DNA of 64,000 nt from Neobacillus mesonae. Its GTDB lineage: Bacteria; Bacillota; Bacilli; Bacillales; Cytobacillaceae. Shown here one piece after another: positions 25,864 to 34,624 of the stretch; the stretch's first letter is position 1; the number at the start of each line of letters is the position of its first letter. A model generated the notes under the pieces. It was not told the origin of the DNA and did no database searches. It was given only the letters and a program-made list of their open reading frames with translations. The stretch lies in NCBI RefSeq assembly GCF_001636315.1, contig NZ_KV440949.1, positions 3,652,973 to 3,716,972 of the forward strand, in the 5' to 3' direction. A program made the translations under genes and the position numbers.

Positions 25864-25926
25864 TTAAACAACTGTTTAGTGTTGAAACACATGTTTAATT
25901 ATATTTGTGAAAAAAATATAAGTCAA
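25864..25926 (-). promoter_or_regulatory. Sigma-A promoter and palindromic operator of the BMP lipoprotein gene
   Basis: On the minus strand: TTGACT (25926-25921), 17-bp spacer, TATAAT (25903-25898), then directly TTAAACATGTGTTT, 7 bp, AAACAGTTGTTTAA. The two 14-bp arms match at 12 positions when one is reversed and complemented. Placement over the start site suggests repression by a dimeric regulator, identity unknown. Confidence 0.75.
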
Positions 25927-26045
25927 CTTAATATTATTTTCCTTATTTTTTTGAAAAACATTCAGCAAAATACTTACGATAATGGGTCTATGCTTCCTTT
26001 TTGCTATAATGAGAAGAAAGCTGTTCTAGGAAGGAGATGGTCCAC

Positions 26046-29000
26046 GTGAACATAAACCTAACTCATAAACGGATAAAAGAAATGTGCGGAACTGTCTCCT
26101 TCAAACGGGGAGATTATTTTTACCACGCAAATAAAGTGAAATTTGAAGAATATAGCTCAGGTCGCTGCCAGGCAATGGTTATTGGAGAGGAAAAGTTTCA
26201 TGTGACGATTGAAGCAGGAGCAGGCGGGGAGATCTTTGCTGAATGTACATGTCCCAAGCTCGCTTCCTTTGACAAGGATTGCCAGCATATTGCAGCCGTG
26301 TTAATCGCGATTTATGAGCAGCAGCGGAAGGGCATAACACCGGAGATAACAAATAAGAATCTAACACAGGACCTGTTTGTGCTTTTTGATGAAAAACCGG
26401 TGCGCTCAAGCGGGCATCAGCTTCATTTTGAAAAGAGAGCAGTGCTGGATGTTGTGTTTTCTTGCAAACCAGTCCCCGCCGGCGATGGGCGGAACATTAT
26501 CGGGATCAAAATGAATGTGGCGGACACAGAGGTCGACCCTATTCGTCCATTTCTTGAACATGTGAAAAACGGGACCAGGGCCGCACTGACAAATTCTTTT
26601 ACCTATGACACAAGCCAGCATTGCTTTCAAATTGAAACGGATTCGGTAATTCAGCAGCTAATCCAAGTGATGCAGGATGAAAAGCTCTATGGCCAAGCTG
26701 GGCAGGGACAAATGCTGCAGATTCCCTCAACTTCATGGGAACGGATCCTGCCGTTACTGCTAAGGGCGCCATATGTAAAACTGAAATACGATGGACAAAC
26801 ATATGAAGGACTTCGGGTGACAGACGATGCGCTGCCATTACAATTTGAATTTACCGGAATCGAAGGAAAAGGGTATCAACTACACGTGTCCGGCTTTGAT
26901 CGATTACTGATCTTAGAGTCCTATAACTCTGTTTTATATGATGGAAAAATTAGCAGGCTGGAAGACCAGGACTGCCGGCGGCTTTTGGAACTGAAAAAAA
27001 TGATGGAGGTTTCACAGGCGGAGCAAATTTCCATTCCAAACGAGCAAATTCGTTTTTTTCTTGAAAAAGTCGCACCAGGGTTAAAAAGACTGGGGCAGGT
27101 TCATTTTTCCGAAACGATTCGGAAGCAATTGATGCGCACGCCTTTAACGGCCAAGCTTTATTTGGACCGGGTGAAAAACCGCCTTCTAGCCGGCCTTGAG
27201 TTTCACTATGAAAACTTTATCATCAATCCGTTGGAAGGCAGGGAGCTTTCCGGCGGTTCCTTGGTCATCAGGGATGTGAATAAAGAAAATGACATTCTAG
27301 AGTTAATGGAGGAAAGTGGATTCGCCAAGACGGATGGCGGTTATTTTTTGCATAACGAAGAGTTAGAATATGAGTTTCTCTATCATATAGTGCCGAAACT
27401 TCAAAACCTGGTGCAAATTTATGCCACTACGGCTGTGAGGAACCGTATTGTAAGAGGCGGTCTCCATCCCCAGGTAAGGGTAAAGGTGAAGAAGGAACGA
27501 ACAAATTGGCTGGAATTTAAATTTGAAATGGATGGCATTAATGAACAGCAGATACGTGATGTCCTGGCAGCTTTAGAGGAGAAGCGGAAATATTACCGTT
27601 TGCCGAATGGTTCTCTGCTCTCGCTCCAGACAAGGGAGTTCGAAGAGATTCAGCGTTTTCTCCGCTCGCCGTTTGTGAAGCCTAAGGATTTGGAGAACGG
27701 GCTCGACTTGCCGATTGAACAATGCTTGGAGCTGCTTGATACTGTTGAGGTAAGTGATACGTTTAAGCTGGAGGAATCGTTTCGCGAGTTTTTGCAGCAT
27801 CTTCATCATCCCGAAAGCCTTGAATTCGACGTACCGAACAGTTTGGACCCCATCCTCAAAGATTATCAAAAGATCGGCTTTAAATGGATGAAAACCTTGG
27901 CCTATTATGGCTTTGGCGGGATTCTGGCTGATGATATGGGCCTTGGAAAAACGATTCAGAGCATTGCCTTTATGGTGTCGGTGCTTCCAGATATTCGTCG
28001 GGAAAAACAGCCAGCTTTAGTTGTTTGCCCGTCATCTTTGACTTATAACTGGCTTAGTGAGTTCCGTAAATTTGTTGGATCCGAGCTGAGAGCCGTGGTG
28101 ATCGATGGGACTAAGGCGGAGCGTGAACAGCAGTTGAAAGTGGTATCGGGTGCCGATGTGGTCATCATCTCTTACCCGTTATTACGGCGGGAGATTGGCT
28201 GGTTTGAAAAACAAACCTTTCATACCGTGTTTTTTGATGAGGCTCAGGCCTTTAAAAATCCATTAACGCAGACGTCACGGGCGGTGAAGCGGATAAAGGC
28301 TCGTCATCGGTTCGCCCTTACTGGTACACCGGTGGAAAATTCCTCCGAGGAGCTGTGGTCGATTTTTCACATTGTTTTTCCTGAGCTTTTCCTCGGCTTG
28401 AAGGAATACAGTAAGCTTTCTAGTAAACATATAGCCAGAAGAATTCGTCCGTTTTTGCTGCGACGCTTGAAGGAGGATGTTCTGTCCGAGCTGCCGGAAA
28501 AAATTGATTCGCTGGAAACGGTGGAATTGCTTCCTGAACAAAAAAGGCTTTATGCAGCCTATTTGGCGAAGCTGCGGCATGATACGCTGAAGCGTCTTGA
28601 TAAAGACACGATTCGGAAAAATCGAATCAGAATATTAGCAGGTTTAACCCGTTTGCGTCAAATCTGCTGCCACCCAGGTTTGTTTGTGGATGGTTATAGA
28701 GGGAGCTCCGCGAAGTTTGAGCAGCTGATGCAGATCCTTGAAGAAGCTAAGCTTTCCGGGAGAAGGGTCTTAATTTTTTCCCAGTTTACAAAAATGCTTG
28801 ATTTGATCGGCCAAGCGTTGACACGGAAAGGGAGGCCGTACTTTTATCTAGATGGCCAAACTCCTTCGGAAGAACGAGTGGCGATTTGTGAAAGGTTTAA
28901 TCGCGGAGAACGGGATTTATTCCTGATATCCTTAAAAGCTGGGGGGACAGGACTGAATCTGATGAGTGCTGACACCGTGATTCTATATGACACATGGTGG

Positions 29001-29219
29001 AATCCGGCGGTGGAGGAGCAGGCGGCCGACCGTGCTCACCGCATGGGACAGAAAAATACCGTCCAGGTCATCAAGCTCGTTGCCCGTGGCACAATTGAAG
29101 AAAAAATGAACGAGCTCCAGGACAAAAAGCGGCATCTTGTGGAGGAAATCATTGATTCCGATGAAAAGGTGATGGGGACATTGACAGAAGATGATATTCG
29201 GGAGATTTTGATGGTGTAG
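26046..29219 (+). CDS. SNF2-family helicase with N-terminal SWIM zinc finger
   Basis: DNA-dependent ATPase/translocase of about 1,057 residues. N-terminal SWIM finger: CTCPKLA...DCQHIAAVLIAIY (about residues 63-88). A central SNF2-associated region precedes the motor: DDMGLGKTIQS (Walker A, near 632), FFDEAQAFKN (Walker B), ALTGTPVENSSEELWSIFH, and the second RecA lobe RRVLIFSQFTKMLDLIG...LKAGGTGLNLMSADTVI...DRAHRMGQ. I prefer GTG 26046, 9 bp after AAGGAG, to ATG 26037, which touches the site. A TATAAT box lies at 26005-26010. Long for a bacterial SNF2 but normal for the SWIM-containing Bacillus type. Confidence 0.9.
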   Translation: MNINLTHKRIKEMCGTVSFKRGDYFYHANKVKFEEYSSGRCQAMVIGEEKFHVTIEAGAGGEIFAECTCPKLASFDKDCQHIAAVLIAIYEQQRKGITPEITNKNLTQDLFVLFDEKPVRSSGHQLHFEKRAVLDVVFSCKPVPAGDGRNIIGIKMNVADTEVDPIRPFLEHVKNGTRAALTNSFTYDTSQHCFQIETDSVIQQLIQVMQDEKLYGQAGQGQMLQIPSTSWERILPLLLRAPYVKLKYDGQTYEGLRVTDDALPLQFEFTGIEGKGYQLHVSGFDRLLILESYNSVLYDGKISRLEDQDCRRLLELKKMMEVSQAEQISIPNEQIRFFLEKVAPGLKRLGQVHFSETIRKQLMRTPLTAKLYLDRVKNRLLAGLEFHYENFIINPLEGRELSGGSLVIRDVNKENDILELMEESGFAKTDGGYFLHNEELEYEFLYHIVPKLQNLVQIYATTAVRNRIVRGGLHPQVRVKVKKERTNWLEFKFEMDGINEQQIRDVLAALEEKRKYYRLPNGSLLSLQTREFEEIQRFLRSPFVKPKDLENGLDLPIEQCLELLDTVEVSDTFKLEESFREFLQHLHHPESLEFDVPNSLDPILKDYQKIGFKWMKTLAYYGFGGILADDMGLGKTIQSIAFMVSVLPDIRREKQPALVVCPSSLTYNWLSEFRKFVGSELRAVVIDGTKAEREQQLKVVSGADVVIISYPLLRREIGWFEKQTFHTVFFDEAQAFKNPLTQTSRAVKRIKARHRFALTGTPVENSSEELWSIFHIVFPELFLGLKEYSKLSSKHIARRIRPFLLRRLKEDVLSELPEKIDSLETVELLPEQKRLYAAYLAKLRHDTLKRLDKDTIRKNRIRILAGLTRLRQICCHPGLFVDGYRGSSAKFEQLMQILEEAKLSGRRVLIFSQFTKMLDLIGQALTRKGRPYFYLDGQTPSEERVAICERFNRGERDLFLISLKAGGTGLNLMSADTVILYDTWWNPAVEEQAADRAHRMGQKNTVQVIKLVARGTIEEKMNELQDKKRHLVEEIIDSDEKVMGTLTEDDIREILMV

Positions 29220-29238
29220 TTTATATGTTTTTCAGGTT

Positions 29239-29666
29239 CTAGCTGGTGTCCGAGAGAGTTTTTTACGTTTAGAGAGTAGCTAGAAGACTTCTAGCTGTTG
29301 TCTAAATGGATTTTTTGTGGTTAGAGAGCAGTTAGAAGGGTTCTAGCTGGTGTCAGAATGGAATTTTTATGGTTTAGAGACCAGTTAGAAGGGTTCTAGC
29401 TGGTGTCAGAATGGAATTTTTGTGGTTAGAGAGCAGCTAGAAGCGGTCTAGCTGGTGTCAGAATGGATTTTTTGTGGTTTAGAGAGCAGTTAGAAGGGTT
29501 CTAGCTGGTGTCAGAATGGAATTTTTGTGATTTAGAGAGCAGTTAGAAGGGTTCTAGCTGTTGTCAGAATGAAATTTTTGTGATTAGAGAGTAGTTAGAA
29601 GGTGTCTAGCTGGTGTCAGAATGGATTTTTTATGGTTTAGAGACCAGTTAGAAGGGTTCTAGCTAC
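29239..29666 (+). repeat. Family E tandem array, 52/53-bp unit, 9 copies (last truncated)
   Basis: CTAGCTGGTGTC recurs near 29239, 29291, 29343, 29396, 29448, 29501, 29554, 29606 and 29659, steps of 52 or 53 bp. In each unit TTCTAGCTGGTGTC can pair with GAGACCAGTTAGAA (12 Watson-Crick pairs, one G-U, one mismatch). It starts 20 bp after the SNF2 stop codon and the last copy breaks off at the following terminator. Confidence 0.88.
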
Positions 29667-29678
29667 GATAATTAGCAT

Positions 29679-29714
29679 AAAAAATGCTCAGAGCAAAACT
29701 CTGGGCATTTTTTT
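29679..29714 (+). terminator. Bidirectional intrinsic terminator after array E
   Basis: AAAAAATGCTCAGAG and ACTCTGGGCATTTTTTT form a stem with one mismatch and tails on both strands, between the convergent SNF2 and GNAT genes. Confidence 0.8.
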
Positions 29715-29804
29715 ATTACCTATTCAGCTCACCCGTTAGAATAAGGAAAAAGTTTACTCGGAGAACAATTGATTTAATGTTTATTGATTGCCAAATTATT
29801 ATGT

Positions 29805-30224
29805 CTATTTTTTTGAAATGACAGTGAACATCCCTGTCATGTTAGGTGAGTAATCTTTAAAATCATATTTTTCATAGAACGACCCATTACCTTCCGATGC
29901 AAACAAACCAACAAAGGACTTATCTGGGGCATTCGTGTTTAAGTAGTCAACCAAAAGATTCATTATCTCTTTCCCAATACCGTTTTTTTGATAATCTGGA
30001 TGAACGATTATATCTTGGATGTAGAAATAAATAGCCCCATCGCCAACTATTCTCCCCATACCAACAATTTGTTCAGAGTCCTTGACCGAGACGCAGTGAA
30101 TAGAACGACTTAGTGATGTTTCCGCCGCTTCAAAATTCATAAAATCAGTCCATCCTACAGACTCACACAAATATTTGTATTCTTCCAATGTAGGTATATT
30201 ATTTTCAATCTTATATTTTTTCAA
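29805..30224 (-). CDS. GNAT-family N-acetyltransferase
   Basis: Acetyl-CoA-dependent acyltransferase of 139 residues. Motif A is IQDIIVHPDYQKNGIGKEIMNLLVDYL (about residues 70-96, with the Q/R-x-x-G-x-G/A pyrophosphate loop as QKNGIG) and motif B includes GLFASEGNGSFYEKYDF. TTG start follows GGAGG at 8 bp. Monocistronic. Acceptor substrate unknown. Confidence 0.85.
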   Translation of the reverse strand: MKKYKIENNIPTLEEYKYLCESVGWTDFMNFEAAETSLSRSIHCVSVKDSEQIVGMGRIVGDGAIYFYIQDIIVHPDYQKNGIGKEIMNLLVDYLNTNAPDKSFVGLFASEGNGSFYEKYDFKDYSPNMTGMFTVISKK

Positions 30225-30471
30225 AAAATTACCTCCGCTCTTTTTCCTCAGCTAAACTGCGGTGTTAATTGAATAATCTACTGCCTTAATTTTATCATAA
30301 ATATCCAGATATCCTTTATTTTGGTTTTGAAAAATAAAAAAGATATAAATCAAAAAATAGCACATATTTTAGCAAAAGATACAGCCCAATTCAATTGCGA
30401 ATTGGACTGTCCATTGTCGTACTATTTACTGTTTGTACTTCAAAACACGTTAATGTAAATTAGCTGCGTTT

Positions 30472-30753
30472 TTAAATTCCAATGACATTCAACGATTGGC
30501 GAAGACCTTCGAGAGCGAATACTCCGACATATCTTAAAGCAAGTAATGCGATGATTGGTGAAAAATCAATTGGACCGAGCGGCGGGATGAATTTCCTGAA
30601 GAAACCCAAATAAGGCTCCACAAGTTTCCTAATCCATATCCCAACTTTTGATTCATGAAATCGAGGGAACCAGGAACCAAAAATAGCGATTAAAATGAGC
30701 CAATAATAAACTTCAAAAACATAGTGTCCAATTTGTAAAATGGTTGCACCCAA
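30472..30753 (-). CDS. YggT-family membrane protein (YlmG-like)
   Basis: 93-residue integral membrane protein with two transmembrane helices; core ILIAIFGSWFPRF and KLVEPYLGFFRKFIPPLGPIDFSPIIALLALRYVG is the YggT signature (P-x-L-x-x-x-R...PP-x-G-x-x-D). In Firmicutes yggT (ylmG) usually sits in the sepF-divIVA cluster; here it is alone, so this may be a second copy. TTG start after AGGAGA. An imperfect hairpin around 30385-30412 (CCAATTC/GAATTGG) follows. Confidence 0.8.
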   Translation of the reverse strand: MGATILQIGHYVFEVYYWLILIAIFGSWFPRFHESKVGIWIRKLVEPYLGFFRKFIPPLGPIDFSPIIALLALRYVGVFALEGLRQSLNVIGI

Positions 30754-30863
30754 TTTTATATCTCCTGCCTATATTTTTTTTATAGTATACTCATCTTTGT
30801 GATGATATTAACATATACGATTTAACTTTAATAAGGTTTCAAAAAAGATAGAAATGGTCTTTT

Positions 30864-31068
30864 TGTAGATAACCGGTGAAAAAATGTTGATATCCATATA
30901 ACTAGTGTAGATATTGTCACATTTGGTGTAGATTTCCTCTCAAAAAGTGTAGATATTGTCACAATTAGTGTAGATATCTCATATTAAAAAGAACTAGCAT
31001 TCCATAAAGTGGATTTCTATTCAAAATCGTAGATATCGCCAAAATTCCTGTAGATATACGCCGTAAAA
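30864..31068 (+). repeat. 21-bp phased array, TGTAGAT core
   Basis: TGTAGAT or a close variant occurs at about 30864, 30885, 30906, 30927, 30948, 30969, 31010, 31029 and 31050, a step of 21 bp (two helical turns) with one missing position. Between cores, TTGTCACA alternates with other AT-rich DNA. It lies 70-270 bp upstream of the VanZ gene in the YggT/VanZ divergent spacer. Confidence 0.75.
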
Positions 31069-31135
31069 ATAAAGGGATGAAACTATAACCAACAATTTCT
31101 CGTCTGATAGATTAAATTATTTAGTGGGGGTAGAC

Positions 31136-31726
31136 ATGAAAAATCACACTCTTTGGCTTTCAAGCGGTTTATCCCAGATTTTATTCGTTGCACTTTTGCC
31201 CGTTTGGCTGCGGCTTTTGAACTATCTGCATCCAGTTGTTCTTGCAGTTGTATGGATGTGCCTGACAGTCTTTGTTTTTTTCGTAGTTTATTTTATCCGC
31301 AAACAAACGATCCATGTTTCGAAAAATATCATAAAAATCATTTTGATTATTTATAGCATTGGACTGCTGATTCTGTTATTCATGCGTCCGGCAAATCAAA
31401 ACTATAGTCAAATTAACTATATCCCGTTCAAAACCATCATTGGATTTCTAGGGGGAAATGGTAATTTTCTTGTTGCATTTTACAATATCACGGCTAATAT
31501 TTTGCTTTTTGTTCCCTTTGGTATTGCTGCGTTGATGTTATCTAAAAATCCATCACGCCTGCGTTTAATGATTGTTCCTACTGTAGCAATCGCACTTATC
31601 GAAATCACACAGCATCTTACCAAACGCGGCAGCATGGATATAGATGATCTGATCTTGAACCTGTTCGGTGTCGTTATTGGCTATTGGCTGCATCCGTTGA
31701 TTGAAAAAGTGTTTAAAGTAAGGTAG
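31136..31726 (+). CDS. VanZ-family membrane protein
   Basis: About 196 residues with four to five predicted helices. Family marks: LLFMRPANQNYSQINYIPFKTI, NITANILLFVPFGIAA and IEITQHLTKRGSMDIDDLILNLFGVVIGYWL, which are the VanZ signature segments. ATG 31136 follows GGGGGTAG. VanZ proteins are associated with teicoplanin resistance in enterococci, but most Bacillus homologs have no known role. The frame continues in phase, after its TAG, into the damaged gene copy at 31757. Confidence 0.85.
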   Translation: MKNHTLWLSSGLSQILFVALLPVWLRLLNYLHPVVLAVVWMCLTVFVFFVVYFIRKQTIHVSKNIIKIILIIYSIGLLILLFMRPANQNYSQINYIPFKTIIGFLGGNGNFLVAFYNITANILLFVPFGIAALMLSKNPSRLRLMIVPTVAIALIEITQHLTKRGSMDIDDLILNLFGVVIGYWLHPLIEKVFKVR

Positions 31727-31756
31727 AGGGGAAGTGACTTAAAGAAGCTGCCTAAT

Positions 31757-32035
31757 GTGGATTTTCTAGTAAATGTTACGGGAGCATGTGAGAATTGTAC
31801 AGTCTCATGTGCCTTGTCTCCAGCAGACGCGGGTAGATGCCTGTTAACCTCTCCTGAAGTGACAATTCCGGCTGAAATCATACCAGTTGGCCCAGGCGTA
31901 ACACCCGTAACCGCCATTGTATTTATTCAAAGTTGTCCAATTACTGTAACTGTAACGGTTACTTGTCTGGATGAATTTGGAGGAATCGTATGTACGGATT
32001 TAGCAGAATGTACAATTAGTAGTTGTGTTGCCTAA
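31757..32035 (+). pseudogene. 5'-truncated copy of a cysteine-rich small protein gene
   Basis: Encodes NVDFLVNVTGACENC...CTISSCVA, about 70% identical by eye to the intact copy at 32339 but without its 25-residue cysteine-bearing N-terminus. No ATG and no placed ribosome site exist; GTG 31757 is the only normal start in frame and lies 25 bp from GAGGGG. The reading frame is the same as that of VanZ, separated only by the VanZ TAG. Most likely the 5' end was deleted, though translation from GTG or by readthrough cannot be ruled out. Confidence 0.6.
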
Positions 32036-32086
32036 ACTGCGGGCATGTGTGCCAAGTATTAAAATGTATTCTGTCACTAATAACGG

Positions 32087-32118
32087 AAAACACGCTAAAT
32101 GAAACCTAGCGTGTTTTT
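32087..32118 (+). terminator. Terminator after the truncated cysteine-rich copy
   Basis: AAAACACGCTA and TAGCGTGTTTTT with a 9-nt loop; nearly the same sequence as the terminator at 32723, so it was duplicated with the gene. Confidence 0.82.
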
Positions 32119-32338
32119 AATTATAATTCACAAAAAGTCGATTTAATTTCTTGAGTAACGAATAACTCTGATCATTTTTCGTCTTCATATAGATAATAAT
32201 CAAGGCTGCTGCCATTCAGTATTCTTATTTGCTTGATGCGGTATATTTTCCTTTAAAGGACAAGCGTCGGTACATTCTTTCTTTATGTAAAATAATATAT
32301 TACGAAAATTAAAAAACTTACCGAAAGGAATGAAAAAA

Positions 32339-32692
32339 ATGGGACTTAGATGTGAATGTGATGTTTCAGTGTATGCTTGTCCGGCATTTGGAATTTTGGG
32401 TGAGGTCAATCGTGTTAGTTTCATTGTAAATGTTACGGGGCTCTGTAAGAATTGTACAGCTACATGTGCTTTGTCTCCAGCAGACTTTGGTACTTGCCTG
32501 TTAACATCTTCTGATGTGACAACCCCTGCTGAAACTATACCAGTCGGACCAGGTGAAACATATGTAACTGCCGAAGTGACTCTTCGAAATTGTCCAATTA
32601 CTGTGACTGTAACAGTAACTTGTATAGACGATTTTGGAAGAATCACTTGTACGGATTCAGCAGAATGTACCATTAGAATATGCGATGGCTAA
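32339..32692 (+). CDS. Cysteine- and threonine-rich small protein (intact copy)
   Basis: About 117 residues, start MGLRCECDVSVYACPAFG. ATG 32339 is 9 bp after AAAGGA; the ATG at 32330 touches it. Twelve or so cysteines are spread along a beta-prone sequence (NRVSFIVNVTG, ETYVTAEVTLRNC, PITVTVTVTCIDDFG, CTIRIC). No signal peptide or membrane helix. I do not recognise the family with certainty; disulfide-linked spore-surface proteins (for example the endospore-appendage subunits) have similar composition, and cotA and ger genes lie 5-10 kb away, but this is speculation. Confidence 0.62.
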   Translation: MGLRCECDVSVYACPAFGILGEVNRVSFIVNVTGLCKNCTATCALSPADFGTCLLTSSDVTTPAETIPVGPGETYVTAEVTLRNCPITVTVTVTCIDDFGRITCTDSAECTIRICDG

Positions 32693-32722
32693 ACTAGCTG
32701 CCGGCATGGACGATTAATAACG

Positions 32723-32755
32723 AAAAACACGCTGAATGTACGCAGCGTGTTTTTA
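32723..32755 (+). terminator. Bidirectional terminator after the intact cysteine-rich gene
   Basis: AAAAACACGCTG and CAGCGTGTTTTT with an 8-nt loop; also downstream of the convergent PfpI gene. Confidence 0.83.
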
Positions 32756-32788
32756 TTATTTTTTGGCTCCATCAATCAACAAAAAGTA

Positions 32789-33304
32789 TTACTCTAATAC
32801 TCGTAAAGATTCTCGTACAAAGGCAGGTATATCATCCGGCTGTCTGCTGGTAACCAGCTGATTTTGGCATACAACGACTTCCTTATCATGCAAGTTAGCA
32901 CCGGCATTCTTTAAATCTACATGAATGGATTTATACCCCGTTACATCACGATCTTTCAACGTTTCAGCTGTAATAAGCAGCTGGGGCCCATGGCAAATAG
33001 CGAACACCGGCTTTTGGGCATCCATAAATTCTTTGGTGAAACGAACGAAACGTTCATCAGCACGGAGAATATCTGGTGAAAATCCTCCTGGAATGAAGAG
33101 TGCGTCAAAATCTTCAGGAGAGACATCGTCAATGCTTTCATCAATGACAACCTCGCTCTTGCCCTGCTTTCCCTTGACTGTTTTCCCCTTTTTCATTTCA
33201 ATGGCGCTTACCTCATGGTTCTTTTCCTTAAAGGCTTGCACTGGTTCGGTGTACTCGGAATCCTCGAAGTAATCTGTCACTAACACAGCAATTTTTTTAC
33301 TCAT
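32789..33304 (-). CDS. DJ-1/PfpI family protein (YfkM-like general stress protein)
   Basis: 171-residue member of the PfpI subgroup of class I glutamine-amidotransferase-like proteins. The nucleophile elbow AICHGPQLL holds the catalytic cysteine; the accompanying glutamate region is VLVTDYFEDSEYTEP, and FIPGGFSPD is also typical. Members act as deglycases/glyoxalases or general stress proteins; B. subtilis YfkM is of this type. TAGGAGTGGATCTAT precedes the ATG. Monocistronic between two terminators. Confidence 0.85.
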   Translation of the reverse strand: MSKKIAVLVTDYFEDSEYTEPVQAFKEKNHEVSAIEMKKGKTVKGKQGKSEVVIDESIDDVSPEDFDALFIPGGFSPDILRADERFVRFTKEFMDAQKPVFAICHGPQLLITAETLKDRDVTGYKSIHVDLKNAGANLHDKEVVVCQNQLVTSRQPDDIPAFVRESLRVLE

Positions 33305-33417
33305 ATAGATCCACTCCTAATTAAGACTACAGGTTATAAAATACCCTTATTTCCAATCGTTAAACTCGATTAAATATTCAAGATTAATGAATAATTAGGG
33401 AATCCTCGCCGGGAATT

Positions 33418-33466
33418 AAAAAAGAGGCTGTCCACAAAAACAATGATTCGCGGCAGCCTCTTTTTT
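33418..33466 (-). terminator. Bidirectional terminator
   Basis: AAAAAAGAGGCTG and CAGCCTCTTTTTT with a loop of about 23 nt; ends the HAD-GNAT minus-strand pair. Confidence 0.78.
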
Positions 33467-33473
33467 ATTATGG

Positions 33474-34007
33474 TTATTCCGAAAAAGCCTCGGAATAATG
33501 AACGACACCCTGTACATTTTCAAGTGAATTCTCAGTTAATTCCAGCGCCATAAATAGTTCATCAGGCACCTGAAATGGGGCGCTGATGTTCCATAAGCTG
33601 GCTGGTTTAAACCCAAACTTTGGATAATAATCTTTATGTCCTAAAACAATAACGGAACAAAATCCGAGCTCTTTCGCTTTCTTTAATGCGGTGTGAATTA
33701 ATCGGCTCCCAACACCTTTTTTCTGATACTCAGGTACAACCGATACCGGAGCAAGTGCCAAAGATTCAACAGCGTCATTGCCTTCTGCAATTTTTATTTT
33801 TGACAAAAGAATATGGCCGATAATGTCTTTGGCTTGATTTAGTGCAACCAATGAAAGCTCTGGAATAAATGCATCTGATTTTCTAATTTTATTTACAAGG
33901 AAGTGTTCTTTCTTGTCACTAAATGCTTCCTTTACAAAGGCTCTTTTCACAACTTCTTCTGTTGAAGGATAGTCTTCTGCAGTCTCTTGTCTAATTAAAA
34001 ACTCCAT
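33474..34007 (-). CDS. GNAT-family N-acetyltransferase (YhbS-like)
   Basis: 177 residues. Motif A: LALAPVSVVPEYQKKGVGSRLIHTALKKAKELGF (about 82-115) with the QKKGVG pyrophosphate loop; then VIVLGHKDYYPKFGFKPAS, characteristic of the YhbS group. Only 2 bp separate it from the HAD gene upstream, so the two are co-translated; its ribosome site (CTGGAG) lies inside the HAD coding end. Substrate unknown. Confidence 0.85.
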   Translation of the reverse strand: MEFLIRQETAEDYPSTEEVVKRAFVKEAFSDKKEHFLVNKIRKSDAFIPELSLVALNQAKDIIGHILLSKIKIAEGNDAVESLALAPVSVVPEYQKKGVGSRLIHTALKKAKELGFCSVIVLGHKDYYPKFGFKPASLWNISAPFQVPDELFMALELTENSLENVQGVVHYSEAFSE

Positions 34008-34009
34008 TT

Positions 34010-34594
34010 TTAGACTCCAGTTCTTTTAAGCGGCTTTAAGACAACCTGAATAAAATCTGCATAGCTATCAACATGAAAATCCGCTTCAATGTGTTGATTT
34101 TGAAAAGCGGCGGTTTTAATCTTTAATTCTCTTGCAGGAATAAGGTCTAAGTCACGGTCGCCAACGACTAAATCTATTTGATGCCGTTCTAGGACATATT
34201 CATATGAAGAACAATGGGGCTTCCTTTGAAAACCTTGTTCTTCTACGGCAACAATTTCTTTAAAATACTGGGCCAATTGATATTTTTCTAGAAGAAAAAT
34301 GGTTGATGCCTGGTCGCGATGTGTCACGATAATGTTAGTTTCGGCGGCTGATAATGCATCCTTCAAGTGCTCAAATGGCTTGCTTACTTTTGAATACTCA
34401 CTATTTAACCGTTGAAACTCTTCTCTCTGATTCTCGCTGATTCCAAAGTGTTTAAAGGCTGTTTTCGAATCGATCTTCAGCCATTTTAATACCTCACCGC
34501 GGCTGAGTTCCTGCCCGCTTAGCTTTATAAATCCTTCGACCATGGCCGGATACGTATCAAAAAGCGTGCCGTCGAAGTCCCATAATATGTTCAT
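34010..34594 (-). CDS. HAD-superfamily hydrolase, subfamily IA (phosphoglycolate-phosphatase-like)
   Basis: 194-residue phosphatase. Motif I is ILWDFDGTLFDTYPAMVEGF with the nucleophile Asp at residue 6; motif II is NIIVTHRDQ; motif III lysine lies in GFQRKPHCS; motif IV is DLVVGDRDLDLI. A cap of four helices follows motif I. AAAGGGAGACTTGT precedes the ATG. First gene of a two-gene unit with a GNAT acetyltransferase. Substrate unassigned. Confidence 0.83.
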   Translation of the reverse strand: MNILWDFDGTLFDTYPAMVEGFIKLSGQELSRGEVLKWLKIDSKTAFKHFGISENQREEFQRLNSEYSKVSKPFEHLKDALSAAETNIIVTHRDQASTIFLLEKYQLAQYFKEIVAVEEQGFQRKPHCSSYEYVLERHQIDLVVGDRDLDLIPARELKIKTAAFQNQHIEADFHVDSYADFIQVVLKPLKRTGV

Positions 34595-34624
34595 ACAAGT
34601 CTCCCTTTCATCTACTAAACGTTA

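Noticed and set aside
30754..31135. Replication-origin iterons
   Set aside because: The 21-bp spacing recalls iterons, but no replication initiator gene is nearby and flanking genes are chromosomal in type.
32200..32673. Minus-strand frame opposite the cysteine-rich gene
   Set aside because: It is the antisense of a supported gene and has no ribosome site of its own.
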